NCBI RefSeq assembly: GCF_039540515.1
Contig: NZ_BAABFA010000008.1
Span: forward strand, 341,002 to 405,001
Length of the DNA: 64,000 nt
Source: Nemorincola caseinilytica
Lineage (GTDB): Bacteria; Bacteroidota; Bacteroidia; Chitinophagales; Chitinophagaceae
Reading direction: 5' to 3'
Shown here: positions 1 to 9,800 of the stretch, piece after piece
Layout: each line of letters begins with the position of its first letter
Numbering within the stretch: the first letter of the stretch is position 1
The notes under the pieces: generated by a model
What the model saw: the letters and a program-made list of their open reading frames with translations, nothing else
Told to the model about the DNA's origin: nothing
Database searches by the model: none
Made by a program: the position numbers and the translations under genes

Positions 1-15
1 TAGTACGGACCGGGA

Positions 16-429
16 CTAAGACAGGAACCGCTCCTGCAGCTCGGGGGTGGGTATCATGCATTCTTCCTTTCGGCCGAACCATTTGTACCTGTTGGCGGCT
101 ATGTGGTCATACACACGGTCGCGGATAAAGGGTGGCACCAGCATGAACACGAACAGCAATTGCCACAGCCCGCCCAGCAGTCTTAGGGTATGTAGCGCCG
201 CTGCCGACCTTGTATAGTACCTGCCCCTGAAGTACAGCACTACGCTGCCTACCTTTGTGGCCGCTATATTGCCATGCTGCAGGGCCTCCTGCCCCGCGGC
301 CGATGATAGTGTGGCAAACCGGAAAAGTTGTTTTTTGTCGTTTCTTATAACGAACTGTACCGAGCGCTCGCACAGGTTGCATACCCCGTCGAAGTACAGT
401 ACCGGCCGTGGTTTTATGGCTATCCTCAC
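16..429 (-). CDS. DCC-family thiol-disulfide oxidoreductase (DUF393)
   Basis: A 137-residue protein of the DCC/DUF393 (YuxK-like) family, named for its DxxCxxC motif. Here DGVCNLC is visible near the N-terminus (Cys17 and Cys20). The family is thought to act in thiol-disulfide exchange, but the substrate is unknown. A hydrophobic stretch around residues 85-102 is typical of the family. The start is GTG and overlaps the TGA stop of the upstream lipoprotein gene by 4 bases (GTGA), which fixes the start and suggests translational coupling. The length is normal for the family. The family call is firm; the physiological role is not known. Confidence 0.85.
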   Translation of the reverse strand: MRIAIKPRPVLYFDGVCNLCERSVQFVIRNDKKQLFRFATLSSAAGQEALQHGNIAATKVGSVVLYFRGRYYTRSAAALHTLRLLGGLWQLLFVFMLVPPFIRDRVYDHIAANRYKWFGRKEECMIPTPELQERFLS

Positions 430-716
430 GGTTGGTGCATTGTGTCGGCTGGCGAGGGTTGTGCGGCCTGGGCTCTTAGCTCTCGGGCGCGGGCTATAGA
501 GTCCAGCTTTACCTTTATCTCTATCTTCATCCTGTGTTCCAGCTCTTTGCGTGCGCGCAGCTCGGCCTCGTATACGCGCCCGGCGGTAATGGAATCTATG
601 CGCTGCTGCACCTGCTGTGGGGTAAGGGTCTTCCGGGCCTCCTTATCGCAGGACGAAAGCAGTACTATGGCGGTGAGCAAAAGAAATAACGATCGGTACA
701 TGGTATCAGGGGGCAA
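426..716 (-). CDS. small lipoprotein, unknown function
   Basis: A 96-residue protein with a hydrophobic N-terminal stretch followed by LLSSC, a lipobox that would place a lipidated Cys near residue 23 (signal peptidase II). The mature part is short, charged and probably helical, rich in Arg, Glu, Lys and Ala, and resembles a small coiled coil. No family was recognised. It overlaps the DCC-family gene downstream by 4 bases, so the two are probably co-transcribed and translationally coupled. An outer- or inner-membrane anchored accessory protein is all that can be inferred. Confidence 0.7.
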   Translation of the reverse strand: MPPDTMYRSLFLLLTAIVLLSSCDKEARKTLTPQQVQQRIDSITAGRVYEAELRARKELEHRMKIEIKVKLDSIARARELRAQAAQPSPADTMHQP

Positions 717-829
717 AGGTATCGTATCGAACGTATGGGCGGCCTGCTATAGTATGTGAATTAACATTTTATAAGAGCAATAAGTTTACCGGCCGCACGG
801 TTTTATATTAATAAAATGCGGAAATTTAC

Positions 830-1489
830 ATGGCAATGTCTCCTCTCCTTCGCCATATCATATGCCTTACGTTACTACTGCTACCAGCAGGTGTGTTCGC
901 GCAGTTATCCGGCAACGATACCATACGGCTGGGGGCTATAGAGGAAAAAGGGGGCATTTACCCGCTTATTTTCCTGGATGAGGTAGAGACCCGTACCACC
1001 TACCTCAGCGAGGAGGACCGCGTGCGCCGCAACCGCTTGAGGCGCGATATATACATCACTTATCCCTATGCCATAGCCGCTGCGGCCATACTGAAAGATG
1101 TGAACCAGAACCTGGAGCGTATGGACAGCCGAAAGGACCGCAAGCGCTACCTGAAACAGATAGACCATAAGCTGGATGTGACCTTCAAAGACCCGCTGAA
1201 GAACCTGAGCGTGGACCAGGGCCATGTGCTCATAAAGCTCATAAACCGGCAAACGGGACAGAACTGCTACAGTATCATTCGCGAATTGAAGAACGGCTTT
1301 TCGGCCATGATATGGCAGTCGGTAGGGCTGGTGTTCAACAACAATCTGCGCCGCGAGTATGACCCCACCGGCAATGATAGCGAGATGGAGGCCATGGTAC
1401 AGGTGCTGGAGGCATCCAGCAATTACCGCTACCAGCTATACATGCAGCAGGAGATAATGAAGAAGATACCGCCTACTGTGTCCAAATGA
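830..1489 (+). CDS. DUF4294 domain-containing exported protein
   Basis: A 219-residue protein with a signal peptide ending near VFAQ, followed by a DUF4294-type region. Recognisable family features are the segment after IYPLIFLDEVE, the YPYA segment, and the strongly conserved LIKLINRQTGQ stretch followed by a FWQ-like block (here IWQS) and a YDP segment near the end. DUF4294 proteins are widespread periplasmic or outer-envelope proteins of Bacteroidota with no assigned function. ATG codons lie at 830 and 836; either gives a plausible signal peptide. The gene is monocistronic, with a convergent neighbour 4 bases downstream. Confidence 0.8.
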   Translation: MAMSPLLRHIICLTLLLLPAGVFAQLSGNDTIRLGAIEEKGGIYPLIFLDEVETRTTYLSEEDRVRRNRLRRDIYITYPYAIAAAAILKDVNQNLERMDSRKDRKRYLKQIDHKLDVTFKDPLKNLSVDQGHVLIKLINRQTGQNCYSIIRELKNGFSAMIWQSVGLVFNNNLRREYDPTGNDSEMEAMVQVLEASSNYRYQLYMQQEIMKKIPPTVSK

Positions 1490-1493
1490 CCGC

Positions 1494-1886
1494 TTAGTTA
1501 TCTATAGCGGCCTGTTCGGGCTTCTTTACTGCCGTCCCCCTGCGCGACAGGAATATATAATATACAAGCAATACCAGCAGCCCTATACTGAAGAAGCCTA
1601 CGGCCAGCGGCCTCAGGTCGTAGTTGTAGAACTCGCCTGTCATCCACGATGAGTTGGCCAGTATCCACATACATACCGCAATGTTGTGATATAATTCGGT
1701 GCGGTCGTGCCGCGACCGGGCCATGAGGTAGAAGGCCACACCTACGGTAGGCAATATCATCAGCATGCCGCCCGGCCGCCATACCAGGGCCCAGCAGGTA
1801 TCTTTTATGAGCCAGAGCAGTATATGCAGGTTCTCTACCTTTCTGAGCGGGGCGGAGATATGTGGTGTATCCATGATGTGCGACAT
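1494..1886 (-). CDS. conserved multi-pass membrane protein, unknown function
   Basis: About 130 residues with four probable membrane segments. It has the look of an uncharacterised Bacteroidota membrane family, with conserved LHILLWLIKD and WILANSSWM segments. The frame stays open upstream to 2045, but the start is taken as ATG 1886 (or ATG 1874) because a good TAnnTTTG promoter lies at 1910-1917, downstream of the longer alternative start. The extra N-terminal stretch from 2045 also lacks protein-like character. The tail is charged and cytoplasmic-looking. It ends 4 bases from the convergent DUF4294 gene. Function unknown. Confidence 0.65.
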   Translation of the reverse strand: MSHIMDTPHISAPLRKVENLHILLWLIKDTCWALVWRPGGMLMILPTVGVAFYLMARSRHDRTELYHNIAVCMWILANSSWMTGEFYNYDLRPLAVGFFSIGLLVLLVYYIFLSRRGTAVKKPEQAAIDN

Positions 1887-1909
1887 GGCCGTAATGAGCG
1901 ATGACCCGG

Positions 1910-1941
1910 CAAAATTAGCAGAATAGATAATGAACATACAA
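1910..1941 (-). promoter_or_regulatory. Bacteroidota-type promoter of the 1494-1886 membrane protein
   Basis: On the minus strand TTG (1939-1941) is followed after 21 bases by TAATTTTG (1910-1917). This matches the Bacteroidota primary sigma factor consensus TTG-N17-23-TAnnTTTG. The first ATG downstream is 24 bases away. Confidence 0.6.
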
Positions 1942-1991
1942 GTCCGTATGTGCAGTGGTAGGGTGACTTTTCTATGGTGTATGATATTTTT

Positions 1992-2023
1992 TTTGTTTTC
2001 AGTTATCTCATGCAGTACATTTG
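1992..2023 (+). promoter_or_regulatory. Bacteroidota-type promoter of the 2057 T9SS cargo gene
   Basis: TTTG (1992-1995), a 20-base spacer, then TACATTTG (2016-2023), close to the TTTG/TAnnTTTG consensus. The ATG of the downstream gene follows 33 bases after the -7 element. Confidence 0.6.
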
Positions 2024-2056
2024 CCGTCACATTCATTAACCACAAAATCGCTTTAA

Positions 2057-2977
2057 ATGAAAAAGATCTTTACCTTATTCTCTACTCTATTCCTCGCTTC
2101 TGCTGCTTTTGCACAGATACCCAACGCCAGCTTTGAGACCTGGGTCACTGCCGGTACCGGCTCTTACCACGAAGCCACAGGCTGGGGCTCGGCCAATGCC
2201 ACCATTGATGGCGTTATGCCCGGCACATATACCTGCGACAGCGGTATGAACAGCGCTCCCGATGGCGCAGCGTACATGAAGCTCACCACAAAGACCATAG
2301 CTACCATGACAGTGCCCGGTATAGCAGTTACCGGTACGCTCAATGTAGTGATATCCCCTATGTCATATACCGTTGCAGGTGGCTTCCCGTATACTACCCG
2401 TTCGGCCAACCTCACCGGCAAATGGCAGCACATGGGCAGCGGTGCCGACCACGGAAGGGTAGGCGTGTTCCTGTCTAAATGGAACGCTTCTCTGAACAAG
2501 CGCGATACTGTGGCCTGGGCCGACAGTACACTTACCGGCATGGCTATGAGCTGGAGCGACTTCACTATACCGCTGAAATATAAGTCGGCAAGCCTCACAC
2601 CCGATACCGGCATGATAGTTTTCTCTTCAAGCGCCAGCACACCTGTAGCCGGCAGCTATCTCTATGCAGATAAGGTGGCCTTCACAGGTACAGTACCTAC
2701 AGGCATCATTTCTATCAATACTCCTGATGCTGCTACTACCGTATTCCCCAACCCTGCATCGGGCAGCGCCACTGTGTACTATCACAGCGCATCCAGCAGG
2801 ACGATAGCCGTGGCCCTTACCGATATGACAGGCAAGGTGATAAGGAACATGGAAGTGCGCACTATGGCCGGCGAGAACAGCATACCGCTGGATCTGAAAG
2901 GCCTGGCACAGGGCATGTACTTCGTACAGGTGATAGACGAAGGCAAAGTATCGCAGAGCAAGCTGCTGGTGAACTAA
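2057..2977 (+). CDS. secreted PCMD-like protein with T9SS type A sorting domain
   Basis: A 306-residue secreted protein. A signal peptide ends at about residue 19 (AAFAQ). The central region (about 20-215) begins with IPNASFETW and has the beta-rich, G/S/T-rich pattern of the putative carbohydrate metabolism domain (PCMD) found in Bacteroidota surface proteins. The last 80 residues are a T9SS type A C-terminal domain: VFPNPASG, then DMTGK, then GMYFVQV, ending in SKLLVN. It should cross the outer membrane by T9SS and be anchored or released. It has its own promoter and a strong terminator. The ligand is unknown; the carbohydrate link is family inference. Confidence 0.8.
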   Translation: MKKIFTLFSTLFLASAAFAQIPNASFETWVTAGTGSYHEATGWGSANATIDGVMPGTYTCDSGMNSAPDGAAYMKLTTKTIATMTVPGIAVTGTLNVVISPMSYTVAGGFPYTTRSANLTGKWQHMGSGADHGRVGVFLSKWNASLNKRDTVAWADSTLTGMAMSWSDFTIPLKYKSASLTPDTGMIVFSSSASTPVAGSYLYADKVAFTGTVPTGIISINTPDAATTVFPNPASGSATVYYHSASSRTIAVALTDMTGKVIRNMEVRTMAGENSIPLDLKGLAQGMYFVQVIDEGKVSQSKLLVN

Positions 2978-3000
2978 TATCGGCCATTACACATATTTTT

Positions 3001-3033
3001 ACAGGAGCGGGCGACCCCCGCTCCTGTGTTTTT
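3001..3033 (+). terminator. rho-independent terminator after the 2057 gene
   Basis: An 11-bp perfect stem (3001-3011 with 3017-3027, loop 3012-3016) is followed by a T-rich run. It sits 23 bases after the stop codon of the T9SS cargo gene and only 10 bases before the ATG of the next gene. Confidence 0.85.
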
Positions 3034-3037
3034 ATAT

Positions 3038-3628
3038 ATGAACTGGATACAACACCCCATAGTGCTGGATGGCAAAAGAGTATCGCTGGTACCGTTGGAG
3101 CGTACCCATTTTGCAGCGTTGCAGACGCTGAGCGCAGATAGCCGCATATGGGAGTTCATGTCTATGAACGGAGCAGATACCCTAAAGTTCAGGCAGTACC
3201 TGGAAAGCGCCGTGCTAAAGCGCCCCACAGGAGAGCAATATGCCTTTACCGTGATAGATAAGGCCACAGGTAGTATAATAGGCAGTACCATGCTCCACAA
3301 CATATTTCCCGAATACAGGAAGCTGGAGATAGGGTATACCTGGTACGCCCCCCGCTACTGGCGCACGGGCTATAACAGGGAATGCAAGCTGCTGCTGCTT
3401 ACTTATTGTTTCGAGGTGTTGCATACCATACGCGTACAGTTGGTGACCGATGAGAACAATTTGCGCAGCCGTACGGCCATAGCAGGTATAGGCGCAAAAT
3501 TCGAGGGGATATTGCGCAACGAGCGTATCAGATCGAACGGGGCATACCGCAATACCGCTATGTATAGCATAATAGATACTGAGTGGCCCGGCGTAAAGGC
3601 CCTCCTAAGCGATCAGCTTAACGACTGA
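3038..3628 (+). CDS. GNAT family N-acetyltransferase (RimJ/RimL-like)
   Basis: A 196-residue acetyltransferase resembling the RimJ/RimL subgroup of the GNAT fold. Visible features are the N-terminal LDGKRVSLVPLE strand, a central IIGSTMLHNI strand, and the acceptor-proximal EIGYTWYAPRYWRTGYN segment, where the family usually has a Q/RGxGxA-type acetyl-CoA loop; this copy has a variant loop. The substrate is unknown. A GTG in frame at 3026 lies inside the upstream terminator hairpin, so ATG 3038 is preferred. No independent promoter was found, so expression may depend on terminator read-through. Confidence 0.8.
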   Translation: MNWIQHPIVLDGKRVSLVPLERTHFAALQTLSADSRIWEFMSMNGADTLKFRQYLESAVLKRPTGEQYAFTVIDKATGSIIGSTMLHNIFPEYRKLEIGYTWYAPRYWRTGYNRECKLLLLTYCFEVLHTIRVQLVTDENNLRSRTAIAGIGAKFEGILRNERIRSNGAYRNTAMYSIIDTEWPGVKALLSDQLND

Positions 3629-3797
3629 GCTTCAAAAATGACCATATACCGAAAGGACATTCATTGAAAGATGTAATTAATGATCGGTTAATTATATTAG
3701 TCGCATTGAATTATAAGATCTTATATCCTGCCTTTTTCTAACTTTTTTGGGTATTTTCACGCCTATAGGTTATTGTGACATAATATTTTACGTCTAT

Positions 3798-3832
3798 TTG
3801 TATAAGCTATTTTTTACATTCAATTATTTTTG
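3798..3832 (+). promoter_or_regulatory. candidate promoter of the giant surface protein gene
   Basis: TATTTTTG at 3825-3832 matches TAnnTTTG, with a TTG at 3798-3800 (24-base spacer, slightly long). The rest of the 3629-3884 gap is AT-rich and holds no open frame or repeat that I could recognise. The leader from here to ATG 3885 would be about 45 bases. Confidence 0.45.
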
Positions 3833-3884
3833 AAGGAGTTTGCGGACCCATTCTTTAGTAATTGATCACCCAAAACAAATTCGC

Positions 3885-6800
3885 ATGAAAATTCTTTACA
3901 GGCCGCTTTATCTATTCATACTGATGTGTTCGTTGCTCTCTGTCGGGGCATCTGCGCAGACGGTCTACCTCAATACATTCACAGGTACAGGACCCGCGAT
4001 AGCAGGAGGTACACCCGCTGCAGGCTTCACCAATTTCCTGAGCGGTACCCGTATGGGTATACAGATGGGAGGCAATTGTCCGTTCACTACCTTCGCGAGT
4101 TTCCCGGCGGCAACACCATATGACGCCAATACGCTTGTGGGCTGGGTGGCAGGCCCTACATCGCCCGGTGGCAATAACGGCTACGTTTATACCTCTGCAC
4201 CTACTGCCGGGTATGCAGCGCCTTTCAATACTACGCTCTCATCCAATCCCGGGGTGGTGACATGGACCTTCAACATGTATACATCGGCCAATGCCAGCGG
4301 GTTCACCGGTAGCGACCATAACTCTGTAGTGGTGCTGGGCGCCACCAATGCCAATATAGCCACGGCAGGTAACGGATATGCGGTCTGTTTCAATCCCACA
4401 ACGCCTAGGCAGATACAGCTGATACGTTATACAGGCGGCATACAGGGCACCCGTACCAATATAATAGCGTCGGCTGCACTTTTACCGAACGGTACGCGTT
4501 ATGCCAGTGTGCGGGTGACGTACGATCCCAGTACCAATACATGGTCTCTGTATGTGCGCGACGATGCTACCGGCCCCTTCGGCGATCCTTCTGCGGGTGT
4601 GACAGCGCTGGGCGGTACCGCGGTTGATGCTACCTATACAGGTACCCCGCTCACCGCTTTCGGGTTCTATGCCAACCATCGTGGGCCGTCCATCTCGGTG
4701 ACCTTCATCTTTACATGGACGGAAGTATATGAAGAGCATTCCTATTTCGATAATTACAGGGTAGCAATTACAGGTTGTGCGCTGCCGGCCATAGGCGGTA
4801 CGCTTACAGTATGTGAGGGCGGTGGCACCACCACACTTACCAATACTACCACAGGTGGTACATGGAGCAGTACATCACCCAACGTTTCTATAGCTACCCC
4901 TTCATCGGGTGTCGTTACGGGTGTAACACCCGGTACGGCTACGGTAACATATACCGTGGGAACTTGTACCGTAGGCGCTACTGTGACCGTGAACCCGCGT
5001 CCATCCAATATATCGGGTGTAATGGCTGTGTGTACGGGCGCTTCCAACCCGCTTACAAGTGCGCCTGCAGGTGGTACATGGAGCAGCAACGCACCAGGTA
5101 CAGCCTCGGTAGATGCCTCGGGCAACCTATCGGGCGTGGCACCCGGTACGGCCACTATCACCTATACATTGCCAACAGGCTGCTACAGCACAGCCGTAGC
5201 CACGGTGACAGCTACACCAACAGCTATTGGTGGCTCATTGTTCGCCTGTGTGGGTGCTACCACTACGCTTACCAGCACACCTGCAGGCGGCACATGGAGC
5301 AGTGTGAGCACGGGTGTAGGTACTATATCGGCATCGGGTGTGGTAACGGGTATCACTACCGGCACTACCACTATATCTTATGACATGGGCAGTGGCTGTT
5401 ACAGAACGGCCACCGTGAGCATAAACCCCAACCCTACGCCTATAACAGGGCAGTTCACTATATGCCTGGGCTCTAGCGTGACACTGAACAGTACCCCGGC
5501 CGGTGGTTTCTGGACGGGCAGTAGCGGCACCGGAAGTGTAAGTGTAGGACCTCTTACAGGTGTTGTCACAGGCTCGGGTGTAGGTACGGCCAATGTTACC
5601 TATACAGCGGGCGGATGCTTTACGGTGCAAACGGTGACCGTAGTACCCACCCCGGCGCCAATAGTAGGCCCATCCAGCATATGCCTGGGATTTCCATCTA
5701 CCACATTCACCAATATATCGGTGGGCGGCACATGGGGCAGTAGCGCGGGTACGGGTAGTATATCTATAGTTCCGGGCACAGGTGTGGCCACAGGTACAGC
5801 AACAGGTACAGCTACCATAAGCTATTCGCTGAGCGCCACCTGCCATAGCACTACTACCGTTACAGTATTGGCCCCGGCCCCGGCGCCTACCGGTACTATG
5901 ACGGTATGTGTGGGTGCTACCACTACCCTGAACCATACCACGGGTGGCGGTACCTGGAGCTGTGCCTGCCCGGGTATAGCTACCGTAGCATTGGGTACAG
6001 GTGTAGTGAGTGGCGTGGGTAACGGTACTTGTATAGTTACATATACCTTGCCTACCGGCTGTATAGCTACGGCAGTGGTAACGGTGCACCCCACGCCGCC
6101 GGGTATCACAGGCATCACCAGCGTATGCGAGGGCTATACTACCGCACTGGGCAATGCTATGCCACTGGGTACATGGAGTAGTACGCCTACCTCTGTAGCT
6201 ACCGTTGGCAGCTCTTCGGGTATCGTTACCGGTGGTACGGCAGGTACTGCTACTGTATCTTATATAATGGGTACAGGATGCTATAACACTACAACAGTGA
6301 CGGTGAACGTAACGCCGCTCATCACTGCGCCTACCTTTACGGTATGCGTAGGGTCTACAATAACAATGAACGCAACACCCGCGCCCGGGGCATGGAACAT
6401 AACGCCAACTACTGTGGCTACCATAGGAGGCAGCGGTATAGTGACAGCCCTAGCACCCGGTACTGCAATGGTATCTTATGTTGCTCCATCGGGATGTTTC
6501 GATACTGCTATAGTGACCGTGCTGGATACGCCAAGCCATATTTCGGGTAGCCTGGCGCTTTGTGTAGCGGGCTCTACCACGCTCACTGCCACACCTGTCG
6601 GTGGTACATGGCTAAGCGCTACACCTACGGTGGCCTCTACGCCACCGGTAGTGAATGGCCTTGCCGCGGGTACATCTAACATAACATATACTATCCCCAA
6701 CGGTTGCCGCAGCACGGCCACCGTTACCGTGCATGCGTTGCCCGGTACCATAGGGGGTACACTTACTACCTGTGTAGGCCAGTGTACGGCCCTCTCCAAC

Positions 6801-9800
6801 TCATCGGGAGGTGGTGCGTGGAGCAGCAGTAATACCGCTGTTGGCACCATCGATCCTGCCAGCGGGCTGTTCTGCGGCCTTACAGCAGGCACATCTACTA
6901 TAGTATACTCGCTGGGTACGGGTTGCAGCACCTCTACGGTCGTAACAGTGAATCCCCTGCCTCTTTTACCAAGTGTAGTAGGTGGCGGCCCTGCCACTGT
7001 GTGCGAGGGCAGTACCATAACACTCTCATCTTCGGCATTGCCGGGTACATGGAGCAGCAGTTTCCCTTCTATAGGTACCGTGAACACTGTAGGTGTGGTA
7101 GGCGGCGTATCGGCCGGTACTACCAGCATCAGCTATACGCTGACCTCTACGGGTTGCTCCAACGCCCTGGTAGTGACCGTGAACGCGCTGCCTGCGGCCA
7201 TAACAGGTGCTACAGCAGTATGTGTGGGCCAATGTACCACACTCACCAGCGCACCGGGTACCGGTAGCTGGAGCAGCAGCAATGCATCTGTAGGTTCCAT
7301 AGGTTCTGCATCGGGTTCGTTCTGCGGTGTGTCATCGGGTACGGCCACTACAAGCTACATTCTGCCTACCGGCTGCTACCGTACTACGGTAATGCTGGTA
7401 AATCCGCTACCTACAAGTATATCACCGGCAGCGCCCGAGGTATGTGAACAAAGCACCCTTACGCTTACCGGTAACCCCACCGGCGGTACCTGGACAAGCA
7501 CTTTGCCTGCAAATGGCACCATAGGTACAGGCTCGGGCATATTGGGCGGTATAGCAGCGGGTACCACTACCATCATATACACACTGCCCACCACCTGTAC
7601 ACTGGCCATTGCCGCTACGGTGAACCCGCTGCCATCTGCGATAGCAGGCACCTTCACGGTATGTGTGGGCGCTACTACTACGCTCACCAGCACACCCGGT
7701 ACAGGCACATGGAGCAGCCCCAGCGGCAATGTGACCGTTGTACCCGGAACCGGTGAGGTGACAGGCGTAACGGCCGGTACGGCACTGATATCTTACACAT
7801 TGCCTACAGGCTGCGCTATGACGGCGGTAATGACCGTGATGCCTTTGCCATCGGCCATATCGGGCACGGCAGAGGTTTGTATAGGTCTTACTACTACGCT
7901 CAATAGCACACCCGCAGGTACATGGAGCAGCTTCAATACCGCTGTAGCTACAGCGGCCGCAGGTGGCCTGGTGATGGGCGTAAGCGCTGATACCACCACC
8001 ATAATGTATACACTGGCAACGGGTTGCCGCAGAGGTGTGGTAGTGACCGTGCATGCGCTGCCCACACCCATAACAGGAGCCGCCACTACATGCGTATCTT
8101 TCTCTACTACACTTAACAGTACACCCGCCGGTGGCACATGGACCAGCAGCCTGCCATCGGTAGGCTCTATAAGTGCCCCGGGTGTAGTAACAGGTGTGAG
8201 CGGTCCGCTGACCACTGTTATCAGCTACACACTGCCAACAGGCTGCCGTGCTACACAGGTGGTTACCGTATACTCACTGCCCGCCAACATAACAGGCGTA
8301 ATGGAAGTGTGCCAGGGCCTTACCACATCATTGTTCTCTATAGGCACAGGTGGCGGCACATGGAGCAGCAGCAACCCTGCTATCGCTTCGGTGGGCTCTT
8401 CATCGGGCGTGGTAACGGGTGTGGACGGTACCGTGCTGCCCGCATCTACTGCTACCATTACTTATACACTCGGTTCGGGTTGTTATAAGACAACGACCGT
8501 AACAGTGCATCCGCTACCGGCAGATATAGCAGGCACTATGCAGGTGTGTGCAACATATGGCACCACATTGCTTACCAACAGTACAGGCGGAGGTACCTGG
8601 AGCAGCAGCAACACTGCCATAGGCACTGTGAGCACAGGTGGCCTGGTAGGTGGCGTGGCCGCAGGTACTACCAATATCACATACAGGCTCACTACCACGG
8701 GTTGCTATAAAGTGGCAACGGTGACAGTGAACACACTGCCTGCACACCATACAGGTACGCACGAAGTATGCGTGAACGAAACGATAACGCTCAATAACAC
8801 GCCTCCCGGTGGTACATGGAACACTCCTTCCGGCAATGTTGCTGTTGGTGCCTCATCGGGTGTGGTGACGGGTGTTGCCGCAGGCTCTGCTGTTATCAGC
8901 TATGCAGCGCCTGTAACGGGTTGCGTCATTACCGATACTATTACCGTGAACCCATTGCCTGCTAACATAGGCGGTATACTAGAGGTGTGCGTGGGCGGAA
9001 CCACTGCCCTGACCAACACTACAGGTGGCGGCTCGTGGAGCAGCAGCGCACCGCTGGTAGGTTCTATAAGCAGCCTGGGTGTAGTTAGCGGTATCAGTGC
9101 CGGTACTACCAATATCAGCTATACGCTGCTGAGCACAGGTTGCCGCATCACAGCTACGGCAACGGTACACCCGCTGCCGGTACCTATAATAGGCCCTGAT
9201 GCGTTCTGTAACTTCACCACCGCTACCTATACCAGTACGCCGGGTGGTCACTGGTACAGTGCCGATCCTACTATACTCGCATTCGCCGATTCTGCCATTG
9301 GCAATGCGGATGGTCTCATAGATGATACTACCATCATCACTTACAGGCTCCCAACAGGATGTTCGGTATCGAAACAAGTATTCCTGATACTGGCGCCATA
9401 CCCTATAACCGGGCCCGATGACGTATGCGTAGGCTCTGTCATAACCATGGCCAATGCCATAGGCGGTGGCGGATGGAGTAGCAGCGATAACTCAAAGGCC
9501 ACTGTTGCACCGGTGACCTCTTCTACCGCCGATGTAACAGGCCATAGCGCTGGCTTCCCCGATATCACATATACACTTTCTACCGGCTGTTTCTCTGTGA
9601 AGCCTATAACAGTGAACCCACTGCCTGCAGGCATACTGGGTAACCTGCAGGTATGCGAAGGACTGACCACAAGCCTCACCAATGCTACGCCGGGTGGTAC
9701 ATGGAGCAGCAGCGATGTGCTGGTGGCCGATGTGGGCACTACAGGTATAGTAACGGGTATAGACGGCGGCCTCAGCGACAGCACAGCAGTGATAACCTAT

